Assembly: GCA_030123585.1 (NCBI GenBank) | Contig: CP126120.1 | Location: 310,001 to 374,000 of the forward strand | Origin: Rhodanobacteraceae bacterium | GTDB lineage: Bacteria; Pseudomonadota; Gammaproteobacteria; Xanthomonadales; Rhodanobacteraceae | Direction of reading: 5' to 3' | Length of the DNA stretch: 64,000 nt | Part shown: in pieces, positions 47,773 to 57,311 of the stretch | Numbering within the stretch: position 1 is the stretch's first letter | Layout of the letters: every line of letters starts with the position of its first letter | Made by a program: the position numbers and the translations under genes | The notes under the pieces: generated by a model | What the model was told of the DNA's origin: nothing | Databases searched by the model: none | What the model saw: the letters and a program-made list of their open reading frames with translations, nothing else

Positions 47773-48201
47773 TCAGGCGTTGACGTCCGTGCCGTGGATA
47801 CGCGGTGCGGGATCAACCACTGCGTCCGCCAGATCGCCGGTGTTGTCCTGTTCGCCGACGTGCTCCCGCCCGCATTGCGCTACCGGATCGGCGCTGGTCG
47901 TGCTGGCGATTCCGGCATTCGGCCGCGGCGGCTCGCACAGATCGCCCAACCCAAGGAAGTCGGCCAGCAACCGATGCAGGTAGCCATCGGCATGCAGCGC
48001 GGCATCCGTGGTCCGGCCGTTGCGCGCGTCGCGCGCGGAAAGTTCGAACCGGATCGCGTCCAGCACGGCGCCTGCCTGGTGTGCCTGATCGCGCTCTCGT
48101 GATTGGCGTTCGGGATCGGACTCGAGCAGCGCGGACGCGAGGTGGTAGTGCCGGACGTCGGTGAGGCTGTCGACCAGCTGGCGCAGTGTGAAGGTCTTCA
48201 T
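47773..48201 (-). CDS. Small hypothetical protein, member 2 of a three-gene set
   Basis: A 142-residue protein. The first 85 residues look helical and open with LRQLVDSLTDVRHYHL, matching the pattern of its neighbours. The tail (from about 95) is Ala/Asp/Pro-rich and looks disordered. The ribosome site is weak. It begins 8 bases after the DUF2383-like gene and is likely its operon partner. Coding status is less certain than for member 3. Confidence 0.45.
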   Translation of the reverse strand: MKTFTLRQLVDSLTDVRHYHLASALLESDPERQSRERDQAHQAGAVLDAIRFELSARDARNGRTTDAALHADGYLHRLLADFLGLGDLCEPPRPNAGIASTTSADPVAQCGREHVGEQDNTGDLADAVVDPAPRIHGTDVNA

Positions 48202-48209
48202 GAGGTCGC

Positions 48210-48755
48210 TCACGCATGCAAGTCGCGATTTGCGCGTGCCGCCGGCCGCCGTGAGGCCACGGTTGCAGGGCTGCGTGTGCTGGCATGAGCTTCGATGCGT
48301 CGTGCGTCGATGTCGTCCTGCAGCAGGGCGAGGACCCGCGTGATTTTCATCCGTGCGCAGTCGATTTCGTACACGTGGCGCTCCAGCCGCCAATGGGTAT
48401 CGCCGTCGGGCGTGCGGCGGATCGCACGGGCAAATCGCCGGGTCAGCCGATCCTCCCGTCTTTCCGCTTGCTGGAGGTAGGCCAGGTCGCTGTCGAAGTG
48501 GCTGCGCACCAGCCACTCCGACCATGCCGTGCGCCACCCTTGCCGGCGGTGGTCGTTGCGCTGGACGCGCTCCCCGCCCATCGTCTTCACGTGCGTACAC
48601 AGTTCGTCCGCGATCAGCCGGTGCGTTTGTGCGAGTTGCGCGAACACGTGCTCCAGCCACGGTCGCTCGATGTGGTCGCTGGCGTTGGTGCAGAACAACC
48701 GTACGTCGTCCAGTGAAGTGACCAGTTTGCCAAGGATGGTGATTTCGTCGCGCAT
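48210..48755 (-). CDS. DUF2383/PA2169-like four-helix protein
   Basis: A 181-residue protein whose first 150 residues fit the DUF2383 four-helix (ferritin-like) pattern: ITILGKLVTSLDDVRLF, FAQLAQTHRLIADELCTHVKTMGG, GWRTAWSEWL and a helix with ERREDRLTRRFARAI. Proteins like this are general stress proteins of unknown mechanism. The start MRDEITIL has AAGGAG 9 bases upstream. A Crp/Fnr gene lies 241 bases further upstream on the same strand. Confidence 0.72.
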   Translation of the reverse strand: MRDEITILGKLVTSLDDVRLFCTNASDHIERPWLEHVFAQLAQTHRLIADELCTHVKTMGGERVQRNDHRRQGWRTAWSEWLVRSHFDSDLAYLQQAERREDRLTRRFARAIRRTPDGDTHWRLERHVYEIDCARMKITRVLALLQDDIDARRIEAHASTRSPATVASRRPAARANRDLHA

Positions 48756-48996
48756 GCGTTGTGGCTCCTTCGATGTATGGCACGGTGGCGGGGGCAGTGC
48801 CGCGGCCGCGATGCGGATGCATGGAGGATTTCGCCATACGCGGGAAAGGTTGTCTGTTCGCGAGCGCACACAGCCTCGTGGGTCACGGCAATGTGCGTTT
48901 GGGTGCACTCCGCAAAAGGCCTCTCGCGGGCACCAGGAATTCGGATGACGGATCGAACAGTGCGGACGGGATCGCGAGCTTGCGAAACGCGCACGC

Positions 48997-49707
48997 CTAC
49001 TGCAGCAGCCGCGCGTACTCGCGGTTGATCACGCCGTAGCATTCGCAGGACGCCCGCTCGAGGCGCGCACGATCAAGCACTTCGATGCATCCGCATTCGT
49101 GGCGAATGACGCCCCGGCGCGCCAGCCGGCTGATGATTTCGTTGACGCTTTCGCGGCGGATGCCCAGCGTATGCGCGATCAGGTCCTGCGTGAGATGCAG
49201 GTGGTACGAACGCGTCCTGTCCAGCATCAGCGGCAGCCACAGGCAGAACTGTTGTTCGACGCTGTGGCGTTGGTAGCACACGGCGTTCTGTCCCATTTGC
49301 GTCATCAACGCCTGGGTGAAACGGAATATGACGTTCTGCAGCGCCTCGTTGCGCACGAACTCCTGACGCATCGTGGCGCTGTCCCCGCACCAGGCGGAAC
49401 CCGCCACTTGCACCAGCGTACGGATGGGTGTGTGGGTGCAGCCGAGCAACAAGGGAATTCCGACCATGCCCTCATTCCCGATGCTGGCGACCTCAGCCGC
49501 GTCGCCCGTGGCGGTCAGGAACTGCTTCGAGAAGACGCAGCTGACCGGAAAATACACGTTGCGGCGCGCGGTTCCCGGCTCGTGGACCACCTTGCCGAAC
49601 GACAGTTCGACGGGGTGCAGATACCGGCGCAAGCGTTCCCGGTCCGTACCCGGCAACGTTGCCAACAGCTTGTTGTCTGCCAGGTCAATCTGGCCATCTG
49701 TGCGCAT
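48997..49707 (-). CDS. Crp/Fnr-family transcription factor
   Basis: A 236-residue regulator: cyclic-nucleotide-binding-like fold (15-140, with FGKVVHEPGTARRNVYFPVSCVFS) and a winged helix near 170-225 (LTQDLIAHTLGIRRESVNEIISRLARRGVI). It has no FNR-type N-terminal cysteine cluster, so it is not an oxygen sensor of that kind. The tail CECYGVINREYARLLQ is typical of a large Crp subgroup in proteobacteria. It may govern the three small genes downstream. Confidence 0.9.
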   Translation of the reverse strand: MRTDGQIDLADNKLLATLPGTDRERLRRYLHPVELSFGKVVHEPGTARRNVYFPVSCVFSKQFLTATGDAAEVASIGNEGMVGIPLLLGCTHTPIRTLVQVAGSAWCGDSATMRQEFVRNEALQNVIFRFTQALMTQMGQNAVCYQRHSVEQQFCLWLPLMLDRTRSYHLHLTQDLIAHTLGIRRESVNEIISRLARRGVIRHECGCIEVLDRARLERASCECYGVINREYARLLQ

Positions 49708-49851
49708 TGCGCCACTTTCCGGGTGCCACGGTAGCGCTGGTTTCGTGACGCGTGCGTGACAGGCAAGGCCAGGCCGCAATGGCGACGTCAGCGGGTTTCA
49801 CGCTGCAGATTGCGGTTGGGCGTGACCTGCCTGCAGCCAGCCGTCGCGCGG

Positions 49852-49929
49852 GCGCTGGCGTACACGTTCCTGTTGCGTCGCGAGCGCGTGACCGGACAGC
49901 TCGCGACACGTGAGGCAGCTGTGGAGTAA
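49852..49929 (+). pseudogene. Leftover C-terminus of an APC permease
   Basis: Twenty-five codons read ALAYTFLLRRERVTGQLATREAAVE and then TAA (shown here in two parts: ALAYTFLLRRERVTG and QLATREAAVE). The intact permease at 45520-47244 has ALAHAFRLRGERVTG followed by QLQAPAAEAE at the same distance from its end. The match is too long and specific to be chance. No start or upstream part remains, so this is a degraded copy. Confidence 0.7.
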
Positions 49930-49974
49930 GCGAGTCGCTGTCCGTGGTAGTGGCGTGCGGCGGTTGCGGTTGTA

Positions 49975-51201
49975 TCAGTGCGCGAGCCGCTCTTCGGCGG
50001 CGCTGAACGCCGTCCGGCCGCCTTCGCGGCTGTCGGGCATACCGGTCAGGAACCACGCGACGCCGGTGCCGCTTGTGCGGTCGAGCCATAACCCTGATTG
50101 CAGGCCATACGCGGAGCCCGAGTGCCCAACCCGCGCGACGCCATCCCCGAACGGATCATCGCGGCAACCCTCAACGCGCGTCGCGAGGATCTGCATGCCC
50201 AGGCCCCAATGGCAGAACATGCCGCGTTCGGAACCGGACGGGTTGTCGTCCTGCTCGTACGTCATGCCGTTATGCCCGTCGTATTGCCACACGGGCATCT
50301 CCATCGTGCGCACCGAGCCAGGCGTCAACAGCTGCCGACCGTTCAATGCCAGCGTGCCGTCGCCGAGCAGCAGCATGCCGATGCGGGCCAACCCCAGCGC
50401 GGAGATGCGCAGGCCGCCCTGGGGCCCGAACAGGGCGCCGTTCTCGCCCGGCTTGTACCGCGCAAGGTCGCAGCTGCCATCGGTTGCGGGCCGGACCGGG
50501 CACGCGGGCCGCCTGCCATGGTTGTCGTCGGCGGACGGCTTGCCCTCGGCGTCGTACTGGACCACGACGCGTGCCACGGTCGCATCAGGACAGGTCGCAA
50601 GGCTGAAACAACCGTCGATGCCCAGCGGCTTCAACACCAGCCGTTGCATCAGCTCATCGAAACGCTCGCCGGTGACGCGTTCCATCACCTGCGCCACGAC
50701 CGGATAGTTGAGGTTGGTGTAGTGGAACCAGGTGCCGGGCTTGTGCCGCGCATCCCACGCCTTCGGATTGTCCAGCAGGTCGCGCAGCGGTGAGTCGAGC
50801 GGTGTCTGCCAATACCCCGCGGCGTCGGTCAGGCTGGAGCGGTGGGACATCAGCAGGCGCAGCGTGATGGGCACCGTGGGAAAAGCGGGATTGCGCAGCT
50901 TCCATCCAAGGTAGGTCGAAACGTCGGTATCGAGGTCCAGCTTGCCCGCTTCGATCAGGCGCATCACGCCAATGGCTGTGACCAGTTTGGAGATCGAGGC
51001 CACGCGCACGGGGTCGTTCGCGGTGACGAGCCGGCGGGTCGTGGTGTCGGCGTAGCCGCGGGTCTGGACCGCAGTGACGCCGGTGCGGTCGAACGCGACG
51101 CGCACGCTCGCAACCGGCTCGCCGGCGTGAGCCGCACTGACCACCAGCAGCAACCCAAGTATGCAGGTCGCGCAAGGACTCCATCGAGTGGATTTGCTCA
51201 C
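49975..51201 (-). CDS. Serine hydrolase, beta-lactamase fold
   Basis: A 408-residue exported enzyme (signal peptide ending AAHAG near 27). Active-site residues: S69-I-S-K72 in RVASISKLVTAIG, Y-T-N in WFHYTNLNYPVVA, and GHSGSAYGLQSG near the C-terminus. It is the third member of this superfamily in the window. It lies beside an AmiD-like amidase on the same strand, consistent with a cell wall role, though D-esterase or other hydrolase activities are equally possible. Confidence 0.85.
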   Translation of the reverse strand: MSKSTRWSPCATCILGLLLVVSAAHAGEPVASVRVAFDRTGVTAVQTRGYADTTTRRLVTANDPVRVASISKLVTAIGVMRLIEAGKLDLDTDVSTYLGWKLRNPAFPTVPITLRLLMSHRSSLTDAAGYWQTPLDSPLRDLLDNPKAWDARHKPGTWFHYTNLNYPVVAQVMERVTGERFDELMQRLVLKPLGIDGCFSLATCPDATVARVVVQYDAEGKPSADDNHGRRPACPVRPATDGSCDLARYKPGENGALFGPQGGLRISALGLARIGMLLLGDGTLALNGRQLLTPGSVRTMEMPVWQYDGHNGMTYEQDDNPSGSERGMFCHWGLGMQILATRVEGCRDDPFGDGVARVGHSGSAYGLQSGLWLDRTSGTGVAWFLTGMPDSREGGRTAFSAAEERLAH

Positions 51202-51245
51202 CGGTGTACCTCCCTCAAGGTGCAGTGCCAGCCATCGGCCACGGC

Positions 51246-52034
51246 CTACGGTTTTTCCGTGTCGCCCTGTTCGATCTTGCCGACCAGGTTGTAGAGGATG
51301 CGCGCATCGCCGGCGTCCAGGGTGTTACCGCCCGTGCCGCGGAAATGGTTGTGGAAGCTGCGCACTGCGGCGGGGCGGTCATCCAGCGAATAACCCAGCG
51401 CGGTCATGGCCATCCATGGGTCGAAACCGGGCGGCGGGTCGGGCAGGGTGGCCAGCGGGTCGGGCCACAGGCCGAAGCCGGCAGCGGCAAGCGTTGACCA
51501 CGGGAACAACGGACCGGGATCGTCCTTGCGCGCCGGCGCCAGGTCCTCGTGGCCGATGATCTGCGCGCGCGGGATTTGCCAGCGCGCGGTTTCGTCGGCC
51601 AGCAACCGGATCAGGCTGGCGATCTGCGCCGACGGAAACGGCTCGTGGCCGTTGTTGTCCAGCTCGATGCCGATCGACGCCGAGTTGACGTCGGTGATCG
51701 TTCCCCAGCGGCCACCGCCCGCGTGCCACGCGCGGTCGACGTCGCTGACCAGTTGGTAGATATGGCCGTCGCGTCCGATCAGGTAATGCGCGCTGACCGG
51801 GCCGCCGGGATTGGCGGTGCGCAGCGTGTCCAGCGCCTGCTGGACCGAACCCTGGTCGGTGAAGTGCAGCACAATCAGCTGCGGCTTGCGGATATCGAAA
51901 TTCTTCGACGGCACCCAGATCGCGAGCGGGTTGCGCGGTGGCAGCGGCGCGCAGGCGGCCAGCAGCGCGAGCACAAAGCAGGCGAACAGCCATGCCGATG
52001 TGCGCGCGACTCGCGATGGGGGTACAGCGGGCAT
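51246..52034 (-). CDS. amiD: AmiD-like N-acetylmuramoyl-L-alanine amidase lipoprotein
   Basis: A 262-residue outer-membrane-type lipoprotein (lipobox LAAC, C28). The amidase_2 domain has zinc ligands in LIVLHFTD and IIGHEDLAPARKDDPGPLFPW; SIGIELDNNGHEPF is the third signature. A C-terminal peptidoglycan-binding-like region follows (GFDPWMAMTALGYSLDD). AmiD splits the stem peptide from muramic acid, which would feed peptides to this locus. Start at 52034 has GAGGA upstream; 52046 overlaps the previous stop (ATGA) and is possible. Confidence 0.9.
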   Translation of the reverse strand: MPAVPPSRVARTSAWLFACFVLALLAACAPLPPRNPLAIWVPSKNFDIRKPQLIVLHFTDQGSVQQALDTLRTANPGGPVSAHYLIGRDGHIYQLVSDVDRAWHAGGGRWGTITDVNSASIGIELDNNGHEPFPSAQIASLIRLLADETARWQIPRAQIIGHEDLAPARKDDPGPLFPWSTLAAAGFGLWPDPLATLPDPPPGFDPWMAMTALGYSLDDRPAAVRSFHNHFRGTGGNTLDAGDARILYNLVGKIEQGDTEKP

Positions 52035-52042
52035 CTGGTTCC

Positions 52043-53644
52043 TCATTCGCTGATCACGCCGGCATCGCACAGGCGCTGGCGCAGGCGATCCAGCTTGCCG
52101 CCGTAGCGCGCGCTGCGTGCGGTGTCGCGGCGGATCGGCTGACGCACCTGTGCGGCGCTGGGCAGGCTTTGCACGGTGCGCGCGGTCTTGTGGAATTCGA
52201 GGCAAGCGGGATCGAACGGCAGTCCGCAGAAACCCAGCAGGCGGCGGGTTTCCTGTTCCGGTTGGGTTACCAGCGATTCGTATTCGAGATCCAGCACGCG
52301 GTCGGGGAATTTGTCCAGCCAGAAGCGCGTCAGGTGCAGGAAGTCGATGCAGTAATCGGCCAGTTCATCCATGTCGCAGGAGAAACCGCTGTTCTCGCTG
52401 AAGCACTGGCGGAAGCATCCTAGGCAGGTTTCCACCGGATCACGGCGCACGATCACCACGCGTGCGGCGGGCAGCATCGCCAGCGCCGCACCCACCGAGT
52501 ACCAGTTGACCAGGCTCTTGTCGGTGAAGCGCGGCTTGCGTTCGCGCCAGCGTGCGGTGCGCGCGAGGTATTCGAGGCCGAGCCGTTGCCAATCTTCCGC
52601 GCCCGCATCCGGCACCCACAGCGGGAAAGCGGAATGGCGGCGTGCGGTTTCGGCGTCGATCACCTGCGACAGGTCCTTGATCTCGTTCGCGCCTTCGACT
52701 TCCGGGTGCGAGGCCAGGATGTGTTCGACCAGGGTAGAGCCGGAACGCGGGATGCTGACGATCAGGATGGCCTCGTGGCCAAGCTTCGGGTCGAGTGGTG
52801 GCGGCAGCGGTTTTGCAAAGACCTCCATGATCGCCGCGACGCGCCGGCGCTCGCCCGCGGCGTCCCACTGCACGCGCCGGCGGCGCGAGGCGTTGGCGCG
52901 TTCGAATACGTCGTAGGCCTGCGCGTGGTCGCCAAGGTTTTCCAGCGCCTTGGCGTAACTGAAGGCGAGCAGCTCGTAGTCGCGGAGGGCGAGCCCGGGA
53001 CGTGCCAGCGCACGTTGCAGTTGTGCGGCATCGTTGCTGTCGAAGCGCACGATGTTGAGGTTCGACAGCCCGAACCAGCCTTCGGCGTTGCCGGGATCGC
53101 GGCGCACCAGTTCGCGATAACCTTCCACCGCGGCGTCGATTTTGCCGAGACTCGCCTGCACCCGCGCCAACGTCTGCCGGGCCGTGAGGTGCGCGGGGTC
53201 GAGTTCGAGCGCGCGGCGCAAGGCCGCGACGGCTTCCGCCGTGTGCGCCTGCCGCGCGAGCGCCTCGCCCAGGTTGAACCACGCCAATGCGGAGTGCGGT
53301 GCGAGTTGGCAGGCCCGCCGCAGGTGCGCGAGGGCTTGCGTGAATTCATTCCGTTCGAACAACGCGATGCCCAGCCCCACGAGCAATTCGGGATCGTCCG
53401 GCCAGGTTGCCAGTGCTTCCTCGAAGCATTCGGCGGCCTTGGCGTGGTTGCCGAGCCGTTGCGCCACCATGCCCAGCAGGCGCGTGGCATCCGGATTGCC
53501 AGGCGCCACCGCCAGCACGTTGGTCAGGGCGCGTTCCGCGTCTTCGTAGCGACGCTGCTCGAAGTCGTTGCGTGCCCGCGCCAGCATGCGCCTGGCCACG
53601 GACGAGAGTGACGCTTGCGCCGGATCCTGCGAAGAGTGGGGCAT
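52043..53644 (-). CDS. TPR-repeat sulfotransferase
   Basis: A 533-residue protein: about six tetratricopeptide repeats (20-230, e.g. AWFNLGEALARQAHTAEAVAALRRALELDP), then a sulfotransferase domain with the PAPS-binding loop SIPRSGSTLVEHIL and the 3'-phosphate segment VVIVRRDPVETCLGCFRQCF. Such TPR-sulfotransferases are common in Xanthomonadales; acceptors are unknown. A GTG 15 bases upstream is another possible start. It overlaps or abuts the amidase gene, so they may be co-transcribed. Confidence 0.88.
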   Translation of the reverse strand: MPHSSQDPAQASLSSVARRMLARARNDFEQRRYEDAERALTNVLAVAPGNPDATRLLGMVAQRLGNHAKAAECFEEALATWPDDPELLVGLGIALFERNEFTQALAHLRRACQLAPHSALAWFNLGEALARQAHTAEAVAALRRALELDPAHLTARQTLARVQASLGKIDAAVEGYRELVRRDPGNAEGWFGLSNLNIVRFDSNDAAQLQRALARPGLALRDYELLAFSYAKALENLGDHAQAYDVFERANASRRRRVQWDAAGERRRVAAIMEVFAKPLPPPLDPKLGHEAILIVSIPRSGSTLVEHILASHPEVEGANEIKDLSQVIDAETARRHSAFPLWVPDAGAEDWQRLGLEYLARTARWRERKPRFTDKSLVNWYSVGAALAMLPAARVVIVRRDPVETCLGCFRQCFSENSGFSCDMDELADYCIDFLHLTRFWLDKFPDRVLDLEYESLVTQPEQETRRLLGFCGLPFDPACLEFHKTARTVQSLPSAAQVRQPIRRDTARSARYGGKLDRLRQRLCDAGVISE

Positions 53645-53730
53645 GGAACGCGTACTCACTGCGTGCCTGTTCGTCTGCCAATACTAAACGCAGCGATGCC
53701 GCAGGCGGCGAGTGTCCGAGGCATTGCCGC

Positions 53731-53756
53731 AAAAAAATGCCGGGCAGAAGCCCGGC
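53731..53756 (-). terminator. Rho-independent terminator after the 1041-residue receptor gene
   Basis: The 7-bp stem GCCGGGC/GCCCGGC (53739-53745 with 53750-53756), 4-base loop, is followed on the minus strand by AT and a run of seven T's. It starts 24 bases after the receptor stop. Confidence 0.88.
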
Positions 53757-53779
53757 AATGGGGAGAGTACAGCCATGAA

Positions 53780-56700
53780 TCAGAAGTCATAGGACACGGA
53801 GAACCTGATGCTGCGCGGCGCGAGGGTGTCCTGGACCTGCCCGAAATTGGGGTTCGGGCTGCCGGTCGATCCGAAGAAGTCGTTGTAGAACACCGGCGTC
53901 TGCTTGTTGAGGGCGTTGAACACGGCAAGATTGAAGTCGAGCTTGTGTTCGGCCCATGCCGGCTTGTAATCGACGCTGAGATCCACCCGCTTGGTCCACG
54001 GCGTGGTGCCGTGCGATCCGGGCGGGGCCGGCACGCCGCCGCACCAGTAGTAGGTGCTGGAACCGTGCAGGCGAATCTGGTTCGGTCCGTAGCGGCCACG
54101 GCACAGGCGCGGCGTGCCCGACGCGATGTACAGGTTGGCGCCGACCGTCCAATCCGGGTTGAGCGCGTAGGCGCCGAAAATCTTGATCTGATGCCGGCGG
54201 CTGTTGGGCAATTCGCCGTAGGACCATTCCATTCTTTCCGGAAAGTCCCAAGCGGTCGTCAGCGATTCGTAGGAACCGCTTTGCTGCGAGTAGGTGCTGA
54301 CCGGGCCTTCCGTGTTGCCATAGGTCTTGGAGAACACATAGTCGATCTTGGCGAACCACTTGCCGTCCCAGGCGTGTTCCAGCGACAGGTCTATGGCGTA
54401 GTACTTGCGGAGCGCGCCCTTGGTGAAGCCCTGGTCGGCCATGGTCATGGTGACCGGGACGAGGTCGCCGTTAGGCGCCTTCATCAGGATGTTGCTGGTC
54501 TCACCCGGGTTGATCAGGATCAGGCTCTGGGCCCAGTCGGTGCAGGTGGATGCCGTCATCCAGGCGTAACCCTGGGCGCGGCCCGCCGCGCACTCGTTCT
54601 GGATCGAGTCGTAGTCGTCGATGATGCGATCCATCTTCTGGTAGGTACCGGCCGCGGTGAACACCCACTTGTTCCCCAGCATTTCGAACTGCTGCTGCAT
54701 GCCCAGCACGAAATTGTCGGAATACTCGGCCTTGATGTTCTGCGCGGCGGAGATGCGCGGGTCCTTGGCCTGACCGTATTCGCTGTCGATCGACACGCCC
54801 GTTGCAGGATTCTGCGGCAGCGGAGTGAAGCCGATCGGCGCGCCGGTCGCGGGATCGATGCCGGTGTAGGTGCCGTACTGCCCGGCGTTCACCACCGGAT
54901 TGGCGATCGAGAGCGCCACCTGCGCCGGCAGCGCGAGGAAATAGCGCCCGGCATTGCCGAACACCTTCAGGGTGGAATCGCCGTGCACGTCCCAACTGAA
55001 GCCGATGCGCGGCGCCCATTGCGGCTTGGTCAGGCGGATGTAGGGGGTGCCCGACGCGTCGTAGTTGACGAACTGGTCGTTGCGCAAGCCCAGATTCAGC
55101 AGGAAATTCGGCGTGACCTGCCAGTTGTCCATCACGTACTGGGCGCGTTGGGCCACGCGCACCGATGCGATGCTGCGGTCGACGTGCCGTTGCACGTAGT
55201 AGCAATGATTGGCATCACACTGCGTGGAGGGACCGACATAGGGTGGGACACTGGGATTGCCGGCGAAGATCGCCTGGCCGGGATCGACTTGCCCGTAGAT
55301 CCACTGGTAACCCGGCCCCGTGTTCTCGTAGCCGTCCTCGAGGTCCCACGAATTGATGTTGTCGAGGCCGATCTGGAAGTCGTGGGTGCGCCACTTGTAG
55401 TCGAGGCTCAGGCGGTAGTTCTCCACCGTCTCCCGGTGGTCCGGCAGGGCCTGCGTCGAGTTGTTCTGCCGGTTGTCGAACCCCGTGCTCCCGGGCGGGA
55501 GGAACGCCGGATCCTGATAGGACGCGCTGGCGATGTGCGGCAACGCCGGATCGAAGCCCGGGAACGCCGGCTGATCGGTGTAGTAGTGACCGTGCATCTT
55601 CCCCAGCATCGCATTCAGGGTCAGGTTGTCGGTCAGGTACGACGTGTAGTTGGCCACCCACATCCGGAAGGTGGTCTTGTTGGTTTGGTTGAGGCCCGTG
55701 TTGCCGGGGATGACCTGCTTGGTGTCGTAGTCGAAAGCGTCGTACGAGCCCCATTGCTTGTAGGAATTCTGCAAGCCCGTCACGCTCAGGATGTTGCTGT
55801 CGTTGATGTTCCAGTTGAGCTTGGCGTACAGCTTCGGCTGGTGGACGGTATAGAAATTCCTGTTCGCGGTTCCGACGTTGGAATCCGTGGTGGTGAAGTG
55901 CGAATTGTCCTGCTCGACGCCCAGGAAGAAGAACAGCTTGTCCTTGATGATCGGACCACTGGCGTAGGCGTCGTAGATCGTTTCGCTGCTGCGGTTGTCC
56001 TTGCGGTAGCGCTGCAGATCGCCGGGTTGTTCCCCGGGGGTCGTCACCAGCGGATTGGCGTAGTAGTAATTGACGGGGTCGGAGCGCAGGCTGGCCGGCT
56101 GCCACAAGGCACGTGCGCCGAAGTGCCACTCGTTGGAACCGCTCTTGCCGATCTGGTTGATCACGCCGCCGATCGAGCGGCCATACTGGGCGCCGTAACC
56201 GCTGATGAAGGTCTGCTGCTGCTGGATGACGCCGTAGGGCAGGCTGATGCCACCCTGGTTGTTGAGCAGCTCGGTGGTGTTCATGCCGTCGAGGTAGTAC
56301 GCGTTCTCGGCCGTGGAGGCGCCGCCGAACACGTTGATCGGGGTGCCGAGCGGGCCGCCGGCCAATTCGGGCGAACCCATGTTGACGCCCGGCGCCAGCA
56401 TCGCGATGTCCTCGGCCGTGCGCTGCAGCGGCAGTTGCCGCAACTCCCGCGCCGTGACCGTGGTGACCTGGTTGGTGGTGGTGACGTCGATCGGCGGGAT
56501 CGCGGTGGCGGTGACGTTGATGGCGCTGAGTGTCTGGGCATTGGCCGCGCCGGCCGACGACGAAAAATCCACCTCGACCGCACCCGCAGCCACCGGTGTC
56601 ACATCCGCCCGCGTCTGTACCACCTTGCCGCCTTGCAGCAGCGAAACGGTGTAGGTGCCTACCGGCAGGGTGATCGAATACTTGCCGGAGGGCCCCACCG

Positions 56701-56905
56701 TGATGGTGCGGTTGTAGCCTGCGCCGCCGGTGATCTGGATGGTTTCACCGGCGGCCACCGGAACCGTGCCATAGATGGTGCCGTTGACGGCCTGCGCCCA
56801 GGCCGCGCCGGTGATGCCCAAGGCCATCGAGCCGATGGCGATGGCCAATGCCTTGCGCTGGAAGATGCTGCTGCGATTCGACGATCGCAGGGACTTGCTC
56901 TTCAT
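53780..56905 (-). CDS. TonB-dependent receptor, Oar/carboxypeptidase-repeat type
   Basis: A 1041-residue outer-membrane receptor: signal peptide to about 38 (GAAWAQ), an N-terminal carboxypeptidase-regulatory-like beta domain (40-100), a plug with LPLQRTAEDIAMLAPGVN and AYYLDGMNTTELLNNQGG, then a long barrel ending RSIRFSVSYDF with a C-terminal Phe. Such receptors often handle oligopeptides or proteins. Its promoter is one of the four LysR-type copies, tying it to the D-amino acid locus. Confidence 0.92.
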   Translation of the reverse strand: MKSKSLRSSNRSSIFQRKALAIAIGSMALGITGAAWAQAVNGTIYGTVPVAAGETIQITGGAGYNRTITVGPSGKYSITLPVGTYTVSLLQGGKVVQTRADVTPVAAGAVEVDFSSSAGAANAQTLSAINVTATAIPPIDVTTTNQVTTVTARELRQLPLQRTAEDIAMLAPGVNMGSPELAGGPLGTPINVFGGASTAENAYYLDGMNTTELLNNQGGISLPYGVIQQQQTFISGYGAQYGRSIGGVINQIGKSGSNEWHFGARALWQPASLRSDPVNYYYANPLVTTPGEQPGDLQRYRKDNRSSETIYDAYASGPIIKDKLFFFLGVEQDNSHFTTTDSNVGTANRNFYTVHQPKLYAKLNWNINDSNILSVTGLQNSYKQWGSYDAFDYDTKQVIPGNTGLNQTNKTTFRMWVANYTSYLTDNLTLNAMLGKMHGHYYTDQPAFPGFDPALPHIASASYQDPAFLPPGSTGFDNRQNNSTQALPDHRETVENYRLSLDYKWRTHDFQIGLDNINSWDLEDGYENTGPGYQWIYGQVDPGQAIFAGNPSVPPYVGPSTQCDANHCYYVQRHVDRSIASVRVAQRAQYVMDNWQVTPNFLLNLGLRNDQFVNYDASGTPYIRLTKPQWAPRIGFSWDVHGDSTLKVFGNAGRYFLALPAQVALSIANPVVNAGQYGTYTGIDPATGAPIGFTPLPQNPATGVSIDSEYGQAKDPRISAAQNIKAEYSDNFVLGMQQQFEMLGNKWVFTAAGTYQKMDRIIDDYDSIQNECAAGRAQGYAWMTASTCTDWAQSLILINPGETSNILMKAPNGDLVPVTMTMADQGFTKGALRKYYAIDLSLEHAWDGKWFAKIDYVFSKTYGNTEGPVSTYSQQSGSYESLTTAWDFPERMEWSYGELPNSRRHQIKIFGAYALNPDWTVGANLYIASGTPRLCRGRYGPNQIRLHGSSTYYWCGGVPAPPGSHGTTPWTKRVDLSVDYKPAWAEHKLDFNLAVFNALNKQTPVFYNDFFGSTGSPNPNFGQVQDTLAPRSIRFSVSYDF

Positions 56906-57065
56906 GTTGTGGTTCCCCAGTGGTGGAACGCGGGTGCGGTGCGGTGGGTCTGGCTCGATCCCGTTCCCTGGCAGTGCGTACCAGCGCCGGAATGATCCGG
57001 CTGGGCATCACGCCGGGGCTGGTGGTCGCGCGCGCCGTGGAGCCAGGCCTCGCCGTCTGCCGTCG

Positions 57066-57132
57066 AGCATAAACACCGGCTGGTGGAAACTACCAATGAA
57101 AAGACGTCGATCCGGCATAGCTGCCGGTTATG
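57066..57132 (-). promoter_or_regulatory. Shared LysR-type promoter, copy before the receptor at 53780
   Basis: Read toward the gene: CATAAC-CGGCA-GCTATG dyad (57132-57116), CC and N10, CTTTTCATTGG (57103-57093), then TATGCTCGAC with TATGCT at 57071-57066. TTGGTA is the likely -35. If transcription starts near 57059-57061 the dyad is centred near -63, the normal LysR position. The whole gap 56906-57311 holds no other gene. Confidence 0.78.
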
Positions 57133-57311
57133 GTCTCGCCGCGCGCGCAAGGGGTAGAAATCCGTACCGCCGCGGGCCGCTGCTCGAGGCGACAGTTGAT
57201 CCCGCCATGCGAATTTACGCGACCACTTCTGCGGCGGGCGGTTCCGGAGGGTGCCCGACTGAAGGCCCCCTGCTCGGCAGCATCTGTTCAGCGCCCGCCC
57301 ATGGCTGCGTC

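Noticed and set aside
53615..56995. An 1126-codon open frame antisense to the Oar-like receptor
   Set aside because: The sense frame has signal peptide, plug, barrel and C-terminal Phe; the antisense frame is repetitive Val/Arg/Gly sequence.
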